A stretch of 64,000 nucleotides of DNA, from positions 64,052,910-64,116,909 of the forward strand of contig OZ024826.1 in the NCBI GenBank assembly GCA_964016985.1, written 5' to 3'. Shown piece by piece: positions 23,494-34,081 of this stretch; within the stretch, counting starts at the first letter, position 1, and every line of letters begins with the position of its first letter. The position numbers were made by a program, and so were the translations under genes. The notes under the pieces are model-generated. The model was not told the DNA's origin, did not search any database, and worked only from the letters and a program-made list of their open reading frames with translations. This DNA comes from Anodontia alba. Lineage: Eukaryota > Mollusca > Bivalvia > Lucinida > Lucinidae.

Positions 23494-25064
23494 GCTGTGT
23501 ACCAAATATCAAAGGCCTGAGCCTTATGGTTTCAAACAAGAAGATTTTTAAAGGTTTCCCCTGTATAAAGCTATGTAAAACAAGTGGGCCCTGGGATGAG
23601 TCATTTTTGGCCCCAGGGCTACAATTTGAACAATCTTGGTAGAAGTCCACTAGATGAAGCTACATATTAAAATATCAAAGACCTGGGCTTTGTGGTTTCA
23701 GTCAAGACGGTTTTCCCTATGTTAGTCTATGTAAAACATGTTGGCCCCTGGGCGGGGCCATTTTTGGCCTTGGGCAAGGGCTACAATTTGAACAATCTAC
23801 TAAATGAAGCTACATATCAAATATCAAAGACCTGGGCATTCTGGTTACAGTCAAGAAGATTTTTAAATGTTTTCCCTATGTTAGTCTATGTAAAACATGT
23901 TGGCCCCTGGGCGGGGCCATTTTTTGCCCCAGGGCTATAATTTGAACAATCTTGCTAGAGGTCCTCTAGATGAAGCTACAGACCAAATATCAAAGACCTA
24001 GGCCTTCTGGTTTCAGACAAGATTTTTCCCTATAAGGGTCTATGTATAACGTGACCCCTAGGGCGGGGCCAATTATGACACCAGGGCTATAATTTGAACA
24101 ATCTGTGTAAAGGTCCACTAGACAAAGCTGTGTACCAAATATCAAAGGGCAGGGCCTTCTTGTTTCAAACAAGAAGATTTTTCAAGGTTTTCCCTATAAG
24201 TCCATGAAAAACATGAGGGCCCCAGGGCGGGGCCATTTTTGGCCCCAGGGCTATAACTTGAATAATCTTGGCAGAGGTCCACTAGACAAAGCTGTGTACC
24301 AAATATCAAAGGGCTGGGCCTTCTTGTTTCAAACAAGAAGATTTTTCAAGGTTTTCCCTATATAAGTCCATGTAAAACATATGGGCCCCTGGGTGGGGCC
24401 ATTTTTGGCCCCAGGGCTCTAACTTGAACAATCTTGGCAGAGGTCCACTAGACAAAGCTGTGTACCAAATATCAAAGCCATGGGCCTTCGGGTTTCAAAA
24501 AAGAAGACTTTTAAAGGTTTTTCCCTATATGGGTCTATGTATAACATGTGACCCCTAGGGAGGGGCCAATTTTGACCCCAGGGCTATAATTTGAATAATC
24601 TTGGTAGAGGTCCACTAGACAAAGCTGTATACCAGATATCAAAGACCTGGGCCTTCTGGTTTCAGACAAGAAGATTTTTAAAGGCTTTTCCCTATAAGGG
24701 TCTATGTAAAACATGTGACCCCTAGGCTATAATTTGAACAACTTTGGTAATGGTCCATTAGGTGAAGCTACATACCAAATATCAAAGACCTGGGCCTTCT
24801 GGTTTCAGACAAGAAGATTTTTAAAGGTTTTTGCTAATTTTCACCTATTTGTTGCCATGGCAACCAGAGTTCTGCTAGTATTCCAAATCTTTGAATAACT
24901 TTCAGTTAGTACCTCCTAAGGATCATTCTAGTGAAGTTTGGTCCAAATTGGCCCAGTGGTTTAGGAGGAGATGTCAATTGTTGACAGACAACGGACGACA
25001 GATGCTGGAGCACTGGTCTATAGGAATAGCTCTCTGAGCACTATGTGCTCAGGTGAGCTAAAAA

Positions 25065-25425
25065 GTTGACCTTGTTGTAAAATAGGTTAAGGTCAACCCA
25101 GGGTCATCATTTATAAAAACTTTGCAGAGTTCATCTCTTTTCTGTGTGCCAAGTTTCAAGGTCATCTGACTTGTGGTTCTGGAGAAGATTTTAAAGGGTT
25201 TTTGCCATATAGGGGCATGATGGCCATCTTGGTCATGTGACAAGGACCAATTATATAAACTTTCGTTTCCGCAAGGCATAGATGTTCCATATAAAATCTG
25301 ACTACAGTTGGTCCACTGGTTTCTGAGGGGAAGGTGCTTGAGGAAAGTGTGGATGGACAACGGACAACAAACCGTTGGTAGACTATAAGCTCACCTTGTG
25401 AGCCTTTGGCTCAGGTGAGCTACAA
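25065..25425 (+). mobile_element. right part and 3' end of the outer pearl-like array
   Basis: Continues the unit family of 19286-19926 (GTTGACCTTGT, AGGTCAACCCAGGGTCATCA) and ends with GGACAACGGACAACAAACC and a 3' hairpin (GCTCACCTTGTGAGCCTTTG, then GGCTCAGGTGAGCTA). Confidence 0.7.
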
Positions 25426-25839
25426 ATGCTTCAGCTGGAAACAAAATGGAATAAACATATGGTAGATCTAAAATGACTTCAGGATATAAATGCCTTGTGC
25501 ATAATTATACCACATATGTGCACGCATGCGCAGGCAAGTGGATTTCTTAGCAGCTACTGGCATCCAGTTACAAACAAAACCTTCTAATATCTACCACATT
25601 TACCTTGAATATTGAAATACCAAACCTCATTACAATACCTCTAAAATTAGAACAACTCCATTTCACTACCTTTTTTTTATAAATAAAAAAAACCTGCTGG
25701 ATGAGACCTAGATCAGAAGCTATAGAATTTGGCATATGATCTGGGTCTACATTCTTTGTTCAGGCTTGTCTGTCTCTATATTTAGGGTATACGGTCAAGG
25801 TAGTTTAAATCTCTGGTCAAAGACCTATTTTTAGACTGC

Positions 25840-27847
25840 TATTTCTGATCATAGACCAAACAGTCAGACAAAGATCTTACTTTCAGATGGGACAGAGAGC
25901 ATTTCTGATTACAGTTGAACCTTCAGACATCAAAGTCACATTTCTGGTTGAAAACTTATCATCAGGTTTTGAAAGATAAAATCTCTGATTACAGACACTT
26001 CAGACACTAAGGTAACCTCTCTGGTTATAGACAGATCACTTCTCCAGTCACAGATAGATATCACCTCTGATTACAGACCAAAACTTTCGACATATAGTTC
26101 ACCTCTCTGGTCACAGACAGATATAACTCATTCCAATTTCTATTGACAATTCCTCCGTGTGTCAAACACAAAACTGTACCAAAGCTGACAAGGTTAACCC
26201 TTGTCATGTTGAATAAATTAAGATGCCACACCAACTTCTAACTGTCAGCCAATCAGATTTCTTAATTCAGATTGTTGATACAAATTCACTTACTGAATGG
26301 CAAACAGTGCAGAAGCCAACTGATCTGGATCTACTCTGTTTGCAAAGGCTGGGTAAATCTGGGTTCAGCAGGGCAAGGGTTAACTGAAAATGAACTGTAC
26401 ATCTCTGACTGATAAATAATTCTAACATCCAGACAAATTTTTAATTCAAAGTTTGCTGTATTACCTCATTGTTGGTTCCAGTATATTTTGTTAAAACCAC
26501 AGCATCTTGATCAGTTTTTGACAGTTTTACCTGTTTCAAAGGAAGCTGTCAGAAGAAAGTAATGTTCATTTCTTGTATATTTCAGTGACATCATACACTT
26601 ACAGGTAGACTGAAAGTTTGTATTTGGATATTGTCTTGCATATTTTCATCTCATCACATTGTTCCGATTTTACCAGCTAACACAGGAGAAGTCAGCAGAA
26701 AAAGGAATTTGTTGTAACAGCTCTGATTGCAGACAAAAACTTCAGATACAAAGGTAACCTCTATGGTCACAGATAACACCTCCGATTTTGGACCTGAACT
26801 TAAGACATCAAAGTCACATTTCTGGTTAAAACTCATCATCAGGCACTGACAGATAAAAACACTGATTACAGACTGATACTTCAGACACTTAGGTAACTTC
26901 TAGGATGACAGAAAGATCACTTCTTGGGTCACAGAGAGATATCATCTCTGATTATAGACCAAAACCAGATGTAAAGGTCACCTCTCTGGTCACAGATAGA
27001 TAACAACTCTATCAGACCAAAACTTCAACATACTGGTCACCTCTCTGGTCACAGATATCATCTCTGATTATAGACCAAAATTTCAGACATAAAAGTCACC
27101 TCTGGTCACAGACAGATATCATCTCTGATTATAGACCAAAACTTCAGACATAAAAGTCACCTCTCGGGTCATGTATCGATAACAACTCTGGTTATAGACC
27201 AAAACTTCAGACATACAGGTCACCTATCTGGTAACAGATAGATAACACCTCTGATTAAAATCAATCAACCAAAACTTCAGACATAAAGTCACCTTTCTGG
27301 TCACAGACAGATAACACCTCTGGTTACAGACCAAAATTTCAGACATAAAGGTTACCTCTCTGGTCACAGACAGATATCATCTCTGATATGAGACCAAAAC
27401 TTCAGACATATAGGTTACCTCTCTGGTCACAGATAGATAACACCTCTGATTACAGACCAACTACTGACATATAGGTCACCTCTCTGGTCACAGATAGATA
27501 ACACCTCTGATTACAGACCAACTACTGACATATAGGTCACCTCTCTGGTCACAGATAGATAACACCTCTGATTACAGACCAACTACTGACATATAGGTCA
27601 CCTCTCTGGTCACAGATAGATAACACCTCTGATTACAGACCAACTACTGACATATACATATAGGTCACCTCTCTGGTCACAGATGGATAACACTTCTGAT
27701 TACAGACCAACTACTGACATATAGGTTACCTCTCTGGTCACAGATAGATAACACCTCTGATTACAGACCAACTACTGACATGTAGGTCACCTCTCTGGTC
27801 ACAGATGGATAACACCTCTGATTATAGACCAAAACTTTAGACATAAA
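25840..27847 (+). repeat. 61-bp satellite array (left part degenerate)
   Basis: Between 27421 and 27840 the unit AGGTCACCTCTCTGGTCACA...GATTACAGACCAACTACTGA repeats with an exact 61-bp period and near identity. To the left, units are diverged and of variable length back to about 25840, with a mostly unique break near 26130-26690. The gradient of homogeneity suggests recent amplification at the right edge. Confidence 0.85.
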
Positions 27848-28235
27848 CAGGGTTGCCACTCATTTTCTATATCAAAATTCCCTGACTTTTTCCAGACTTT
27901 TCACCATTTTCCAGACATTTTTGATGGCCTCCCAGCTCCCCTTACAGCAGTCCTCTGCCACCAAATCTTCCAACAGAGCACTTACTTTCAGAGAATAAAA
28001 CAATTATTTAACAAACGAATGAGGTCAATTCTGTAAATTTATGTTTCTCAAAATTTAAGAGACTGCCATAGCCATCTCAGTTTTCAGAAAATTTTGAAAT
28101 TCCCTGACTTTTCCCTGAGTTTTTTGTCAGTTTTTTTTTCCAGTTTCCCTGACTCACACCAAAATTCCCTGACTTTTCCCTGACCTTGAAAAAGTTTCAT
28201 CTTCCAGACTTTTTCCCCTGACTGTGGCAACCCTG
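27848..28235. mobile_element. hAT-like MITE inside the satellite
   Basis: Starts CAGGGTTGCCAC and ends GTGGCAACCCTG, a perfect 12-bp TIR of the CAGGG type found in hAT MITEs. The interior has repeated TTCCCTGACTTTTCC phrases in both orientations. Flanks ATAAA / ATTAAA could be a decayed target duplication. Satellite sequence (AAAGGTCACCTCTG) resumes after it. Confidence 0.8.
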
Positions 28236-28319
28236 AATTAAAGGTCACCTCTGCTTTCAGTTCAAGATAAGAAGTTCAAAACAGATTTTGAAAATTGATG
28301 GCTGGGGCAGCCATCTTGA

Positions 28320-29006
28320 ATTTCTGATAGAAGGGGCAGTTGGATGTGGTGAAGGTGTCCTGTATCTTATGTCACCAGGGCGTCCAACTGATATTGGCTT
28401 AGTTTGGCAAGGCCTGCTATCCTTGTAGCAGGCAAGGGTAGAGGGGGAATGTTTTTATTTCTTCTGTTTCTTCAATTTCATTCCTGTTCCTCTTTTTTCC
28501 CCGTTCCTCTCTTTCTTCTCCTCTATAATGATTATTGTTGAATTTCTCATCTGATCGCTTGAGATTTGAAATTCATCAACAATCTATACTTATGGATGTA
28601 TGTATATATTTGAAATCTTGAAGCACTGTAATTAAGCATGTGTTTGAGGTAGGGTCAGTGTTCAAATCCATATAAATACATATACATTTGTACCTTGATC
28701 ATTCATGGTTCAGTAGGTTTCTTACATTTCGTTTCAGTAAGATTCTACATTGATTCATTGCAAACAAATGTTACAAGGGATTTCTCCATTTTTCTATTTT
28801 AAATAGTATAATACATGAATGCTGACCTCCGACAAGCATGTAATTACAATCAATCAGTTACTTTGTTTATTTGTGAGTTGGTAAAAATTTGTAAATAATA
28901 CTGAGGGCCTCATGGAAGATTAACTATTACATAATTATGTTTAATATATATGTGCTAAATGTAGTAACCCTCTATAAATAAAGTCTTTACTTACTTACTT
29001 ACTAGT
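28320..29006 (+). mobile_element. non-LTR-retrotransposon-like 3' fragment with (TTAC)n tail
   Basis: Starts with a block shared with 63545-63740 (GGTGAAGGTGTC, CTGATATTGGCTTA, GGCCTGCTATCCTTGTAGCA), followed by a pyrimidine-rich stretch and AT-rich sequence. It ends CTCTATAAATAAAGTCTTTACTTAC-type sequence, with an AATAAA signal just before a TTAC repeat, a microsatellite tail typical of several LINE 3' ends. No reading frame of a reverse transcriptase is seen. Confidence 0.5.
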
Positions 29007-29108
29007 TGTTGAAAATGTGAAAAGCTAATGGACAGACAGATGGACAGACTAATGGACGGACAACAGGCGACATAAGCTGACCTTGAGCTTTGCTCCACAT
29101 GAGCTAAA
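29007..29108 (+). mobile_element. 3' end of a pearl-like element
   Basis: GATGGACAGACTAATGGACGGACAAC followed by a hairpin-like AGCTGACCTTGAGC... ACATGAGCTAAAAA. This is the usual microsatellite-plus-hairpin ending; the 5' part is not recognisable. Confidence 0.5.
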
Positions 29109-29392
29109 AATAATAATAAGAAACACAGCAAAAACAATAAGTCTCCTCACTTTGTTTGGAAGACTTAACAAATGCATTGCACAGCATAATACCCTGCCAC
29201 TGGATAGATAATTGAAACACAAATTCTATTAAAGCAAGAAAACCAAATTTTTAACAGTTATCAGAGGAGATAACTCAAGAAAAGATAGTAATACAAATGC
29301 CATTTTCATGATAAACCTGTATGTACTGACCATTCAGCCATCACATCAATTTCATTTGAATATGACTATGAGGTACAAAATCCATGCACATA

Positions 29393-29711
29393 CAGTCAGC
29401 TCTCATTACCTTGACTTCGCTTATCTTGAATAACCATTTATCTTGAAGTGAAAATCTGATCTCTGTTTTAACATGGAAATCTAGCAACAGGTAACAAAAT
29501 ATTATGGAAAAGAGGAGGAGCAATTTCTCCTCTTTTCCACAATATTTTTAATATATTTCTAACTTCAAGAGTCAAATGACATTTTCATTTTATGAAATGT
29601 GGTTGTTCGATTTATTTTTTCCTCAATTCTGCAAATCTGATATGTCGAGATACGGATATCTTGAAGTATTTCAGAGAGTTCCTTGGACTTCAAGATAACG
29701 AGAGTTGACTG
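29393..29711. mobile_element. pogo/Tigger-like MITE with TA duplication
   Basis: TA-CAGTCAGCTCTCATTA at the left and the inverse AACGAGAGTTGACTG-TA at the right; pairing continues inward through CTTATCTTGAA and TTCAAGATAA. TA flanks both ends. No transposase frame. Confidence 0.75.
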
Positions 29712-29853
29712 TACAATTTCTAAGCAATCTGGGACACAGAACAGATGTTTTAGGAATGATATCACGAAAACATGCCTATATAGTTTTGACCCCCTTAAAC
29801 CCCACATTTATACAGTAAAACTGGGGTTTACAGGGGTATATATTATTTTTCTT

Positions 29854-29949
29854 ATTTCTGTTCAAAAACATAGATTGTGGGTACTCGTTAGAACCGCCTT
29901 GCAGAGGCAGCTCTAACTAGTACCCACGATCTATGTTTTGAGCAGAAAT
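29854..29949. mobile_element. near-perfect 96-bp palindromic MITE
   Basis: Arms of about 45 bp: ATTTCTGTTCAAAAACATAG and GTGGGTACTCGTTAGAACC at the left pair with CTAACTAGTACCCAC and CTATGTTTTGAGCAGAAAT at the right, around a GCCTTGCAGAGGC centre. Diverged relatives are near 11490, 13788 and 57890. Confidence 0.8.
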
Positions 29950-30297
29950 ATGAAAACTACCATAATTTTCATCTGAAAGCTTTCATTTTTTTGTGGTAAA
30001 ATTCTCAATATATTTGAATAGGCATGTTTTCCTAATGAGATACAAACATTCTTACAACTGAATACTCATCCGGTTAGTCAATGCAATTTTAACTACATAA
30101 AGGGAATTTTAACTATATCAAAGGTCTATTATGACACACAGACATCTAGCAAGAAACCAAATTTCATAATGAAGCACCTTTGAAAAATAAAATTTACCTC
30201 CCAAGGACTTGACATCTGGGGTATACCTACATAGCACACAAAGTTGTTCTAGATATAAAAGGTTTATGAAGTACAGTTGGTGAGATTGAACTATATA

Positions 30298-30415
30298 GAA
30301 TAAACGTAAAAACATTGCCTTTGAAAACAAAGAACACACTACAGATTAGAAAATGGGAGTCTCGGTTTTATTGAGACTCTTCATAAGCTGTAATGAATTT
30401 TGCAACACTGCTTAC
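30298..30415 (+). repeat. copy of the 18.4-kb repeat at the Penelope-like element's 5' junction
   Basis: Matches 18436-18553 up to AACACTGCTTAC and then stops abruptly at 30415, where Penelope-like coding sequence begins. This marks the 5' truncation or insertion point of the retroelement. Confidence 0.7.
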
Positions 30416-32098
30416 AAGAGGCCAGCTGGCCACAATTACCCTAGTTTATGTATATTCTACATTCTTCCAAAAATACATAAATCATGTGATGATACACTTC
30501 CTATAGGATACCAAGGTCGTCCTATTGTTTCTGCTTGTAACTTGCACACTGACCATGTTTCGAAATATATAGATTATATTTTGAAACCCCACATGCAGTC
30601 ACTACCGTCTTATGTCAAAGATACCACTGACTTTATCACAAAACTTAAACAATTTCAAGTAACATCCCAGAAGACTTACTTAGTCACTCTTGATGTTAGT
30701 TCATTGTACACTAATATCCCCCATGAAGACGGTATTGAAGCGTGTCAGTATTTTCTTGAGAATAATGGCCATAGTAGTGGCAGTTTGTCTATAGATAACG
30801 TTTGTTCACTTATTGAACTAGTTTTGAAAAACAATTATTTCAAGTTCAATAACATTTGTTATCGTCAGAGAAAGGGTACGGCCATGGGTAGTTCTATGGC
30901 TCCTGCATATGCTTCCCTTTTTATGGGTAAATTTGAGATGGATTTCATGAAAATTTGTTCGGAAAAGCCAACACTTTGGTTAAGGTTTTTAGATGACATT
31001 TTTATGGTTTGGACACACAGTCTCGATAAATTACATGAATTTATCAAGTGTCTTAACAATTTTCATCCATACATCAAATTTACGTATGACATTTCTGAAA
31101 CAAAAGTATCTTTTTTGGATGTGGACATTTTGCTACAGAATAATTACATCTCAATAAGTATACATATAAAAAGTACCAACATTCATCAACAGTTGAGTAT
31201 TCATCATGTCATCCCAGGGCGTGTAAGAATGGCATTCCTTACAGTCAAGCAAAACGCTACCGGCGGATTATGTCTGAAAATTCAGATTTTTCAAATGCTT
31301 TAACTGATCTCAGAGAGTTCTTCATTGCAAGGAAATATCCAGAAGCCATGATTAATTATGCGTTTTATGATGTATGTAAACTTTCCCAAAGTGAGGCTTT
31401 GGTGCCCAGTTCAAAAGACAATAGTTCAGATATAATTCCTTTTGTTATCGAGTATAACCTGTCTTTACCTAACATAGGATATATCATAAACAGATATTGG
31501 GATTTGTTACAACTCTCTAGTAACTCATCTGTAAAAGAACTGCATAAATATAAACCTGTGATGGCATACAAACGTCCACGAAATATAAAGGATATACTTG
31601 TGAAGTCGAAGTTTTCAGAACCGTCAGATTTTAAGTTTTTTCCTCTAAATGTAAGAGACTTAGATGCACTCACTGTTCACGCATTGTTGAAAGTGATCAT
31701 TTTTTGAGTTCACAAAAGTGTACTTCATTTAAACTGAACTATGATACAAACTGCACTACAAGAAATGTTATTTACCTCATTTCGTGTAAAAAATGTGACA
31801 AGCAGTAAGTTGGGCAAACTAGCCAACAAGTGTCGAAAAGAATGAACAGTCACAAATTTGACATCACTAATTTCAAGGACCCAGATTTCTCAACTCATGT
31901 TGCTACACACTTTAATGCTGAAGATCATAGTTTCAGTGACTTCAGTTTCATGCCTATAGACATTGTTCCGGATGATATGGAACGGCTGTTAAAGGAAACT
32001 TACTGGATCCACAAACTAGGAACAAAGTTTCCCAGCGGACTAAATACAAAGTTGATATACAATGTTGAACAGGAATTTTGGAGTATGCAGCTAATCCT
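30416..32098 (+). pseudogene. Penelope-like retroelement, 5'-truncated, frameshifted
   Basis: The first frame (open to 31303) carries the Penelope reverse transcriptase motifs in order: Leu-Pro-Lys-Ile-His-Lys; motif A with Leu-Asp-Val-Ser-Ser-Leu-Tyr-Thr-Asn; motif B Gly-Thr-Ala-Met-Gly-Ser; motif C Phe-Leu-Asp-Asp. A frameshift near 31195 moves to the frame with Ser-Cys-His-Pro and Ile-Pro-Tyr-Ser-Gln-Ala (to 31707), and another near 31690 leads to a GIY-YIG nuclease remnant (Val-Ile-Tyr-Leu-Ile-Ser-Cys, then Val-Gly-Gln-Thr) reaching about 32090. The conserved Tyr before Val-Gly-Gln-Thr is a TAA stop (31806-31808). The N-terminal part is missing. Family known to insert by target-primed reverse transcription; this copy is dead. 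Confidence 0.9.
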
Positions 32099-32206
32099 CC
32101 CAGTGGGTGCATAGCGTTGGGGCGGCGTCGATTCGTAGTTGATTCTACGTCAAGACATTGAACCGACTTTGGGTCGACGTTGTTTCAACGTTGTATGCCC
32201 GCTGGG
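32099..32206. mobile_element. 108-bp MITE with CCCAGTGGG ends
   Basis: CCCAGTGGGTGCATAGCGTT at the left and CAACGTTGTATGCCCGCTGGG in inverse at the right, with internal palindromic GTCGACGTT-type phrases. It replaces or interrupts the 3' end of the Penelope-like element. Confidence 0.7.
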
Positions 32207-32473
32207 TCTTTTCTTTATGTAATTACATCCGAGCGTGGCCGAGTCCGTGGCTGTTCGGCCATGTTCCGCTTCCGTTTTACATAAATCTATCTGTCCTATT
32301 TTTTCTTTTTAACTTGTAACTCATTAAATATATGTATAAGGATCTAATTTTCTTTATAGCACATTTTCTGCGCTTGCTATTCAAAATACTATCGGAAATG
32401 AGGGTTGGCTGCTTGCTTTGAATTTTCTGCTCGATATGTATACTTCCGATCGAACCTTCAATATAACTGTCGT

Positions 32474-32816
32474 TTGGTATTATGGTGTGTGAGCGGTAGG
32501 ATCCTACATCATCCTGCACGCCTACTTTGTTTAAGGCAGAGTTTTTATGGGGGCCCGATCTGCGTACGCATCTGCACGCTCATATGCTTACATATGCGTA
32601 TGCGCTTGTTCAGGCTGTATATGTTGCCCATGTGTGGATTCTTTGCCTTTTCTGTGTAGTATTATGGGGTGCCAGTGGTAGGATCCTATATCAGCCAGGG
32701 GCAGGGATTCTATGGGCGCAGTATCCTCGTATGCATCTGCACGCACATGCGCTTACGTTGTGGATGCGAGTGCAGGCTGTACATTGTACGTGCATGGATT
32801 CCTTGCCTTTTTCGTG
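32474..32816 (+). repeat. two-copy tandem duplication of about 170-185 bp
   Basis: TATTATGG(T/G)GTG...GGTAGGATCCTA, GCATCTGCACGC, CAGGCTGTA and TGGATTC(T/C)TTGCCTTTT occur in the same order twice (32474-32657 and 32658-32816). The three overlapping open frames across it look like by-products. Confidence 0.7.
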
Positions 32817-32984
32817 ATTTTTTTGTTCGCATTTAACTACTGTCCGTGGCTTTCCTATTACTTTTGGCATAAATCTGGATCAACCTGTGCGTGTGCGTAT
32901 GCTGATGTGAGTTGTAACTTGAAGTATTTTGTTACTTTCAGGACATTTGCCTCTGTTTTATTTTTTTATTTTTTTTTTTATTAA

Positions 32985-33445
32985 TGCCCGAGTAAGAATT
33001 TTTGCATAGTAATGAATATTGCACAAAATGTTAGTTTCTTTGCTAGAGATATTTTTTCTTATCCTAGTTGAACAGCCATAGCATACTTGCATATACTGTG
33101 GAACAATATTCTATTACTGCCCATGAGACAACAACCTGGAATCATCATCAAGTTTTTACCCCTTTCAGTATTTGAGCATTTATGCAAAGTTTTTCTATGC
33201 ACCTTCGTTAAAATATGAGGTATATTAAACCAAAGAAATTGAATGTAAAACTTCAATACTGAGGTGGATGACAACACACATGCCACTGCAGGCACACAAG
33301 ACAATACAAGAATGACAAAACTCTAACATTGTTAAATGTAGGTAATGTCAACATTGTAAGTATATCTTAAACATGTCAAGTCTGAGGATTATAACATGCT
33401 TTATCATATGACAAAGCTGTTATTCAGTGACATAACGTCATGTCA
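32985..33445. other. no recognised feature
   Basis: AT-rich interval between the tandem duplication and the first long-TIR element; no gene supported. Confidence 0.45.
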
Positions 33446-33448
33446 TAA

Positions 33449-33772
33449 AAATGAAGTTTTTTAAAAGTAAAACATATTTTAACTACCAATACTTAACCTA
33501 TAGATAATGTGCTATTCTCTTCTATTTTCACACCTTCCACAGAAAAACAACCTTTCAGTCGTCAATTAAAGTCTTAAACCAGAAGGTCCCTTAGGCAGTT
33601 ACCTGTGTGACGTAACTTCTCCTGCTCAATTGATCAAGTGTCAGTTTTTTTTATGTGTAAAACAAAAGACACAATTAGGAGAGATAAGCGAGGGGGCGAG
33701 GCGGGAGATAATTGATTATCTATAGGTTAAGTATTGATAGTTAAAATATGTTTTACTTTTAAAAAACTTCAT
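33449..33772. repeat. left subterminal fold-back unit of copy 1
   Basis: Positions 33449-33505 (AAATGAAGTTTTTTAAAAGT...) recur in inverse at 33715-33772. The inverse copy is directly followed by ATTTTAACTGCACAATAC, which is the inverse of the element's right end (39345-39374). The same arrangement exists in copy 3 (46149-46480) but not in copy 2. Confidence 0.75.
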
Positions 33773-34059
33773 TTTAACTGCACAATACATTAACCTATAG
33801 ATAATGTGCTAGAATTTGCAGAATAGGAGGGAGGAGCTCTCCTGATTCTAACACCAAATAAATAATATCCCACCACTTCTGGTTTAAGGAAACTCTAAGG
33901 AATCAGATACATTCTAATTCTATATTTAATGGAAAGAATGATCTAGATTCACAATTATAACATATATTTAAGGTGTTATGATCTAACTACCTTATATGTT
34001 AATAGTAGACTCTAGAGGAAGCTAGTTCTTATGCCTCAGAGACCTAATATTTGGCCGCA

Positions 34060-34081
34060 CCCCCCCCCCCCCCCCCCCCCC
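34060..34081. repeat. poly-C tract
   Basis: 22 C followed by a C-rich stretch and poly-T. A C-rich tract sits at the equivalent place in copy 3 (46744-46795), followed in both by TTTTTGGG(A/T)AACAAC and TTGGCTCC. Confidence 0.8.

Larger units (their letters stand above)
19927..25064 (+). mobile_element. pearl/Helentron-like element, itself carrying nested insertions
   Basis: 5' end AACAAGAG with subterminal GCTCACCTGAG (19952-19962); 3' hairpin 25029-25058 ending in CTCAGGTGAGC, then TAAAAA. The core from about 22990 to 24830 is about eleven units of about 165 bp marked by CCAAATATCAAAGACCTGGG and GGGGCCATTTTTGGCCCCAG. It is interrupted by another element (20467-22754) and a SINE (23258-23493). 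It lies inside the outer array 19286-25425. Confidence 0.7.

Noticed and set aside
27421..27846. CRISPR-like array (regular 61-bp spacing)
   Set aside because: Whole units are conserved, with no unique spacers, and the context is eukaryotic. It is a satellite.
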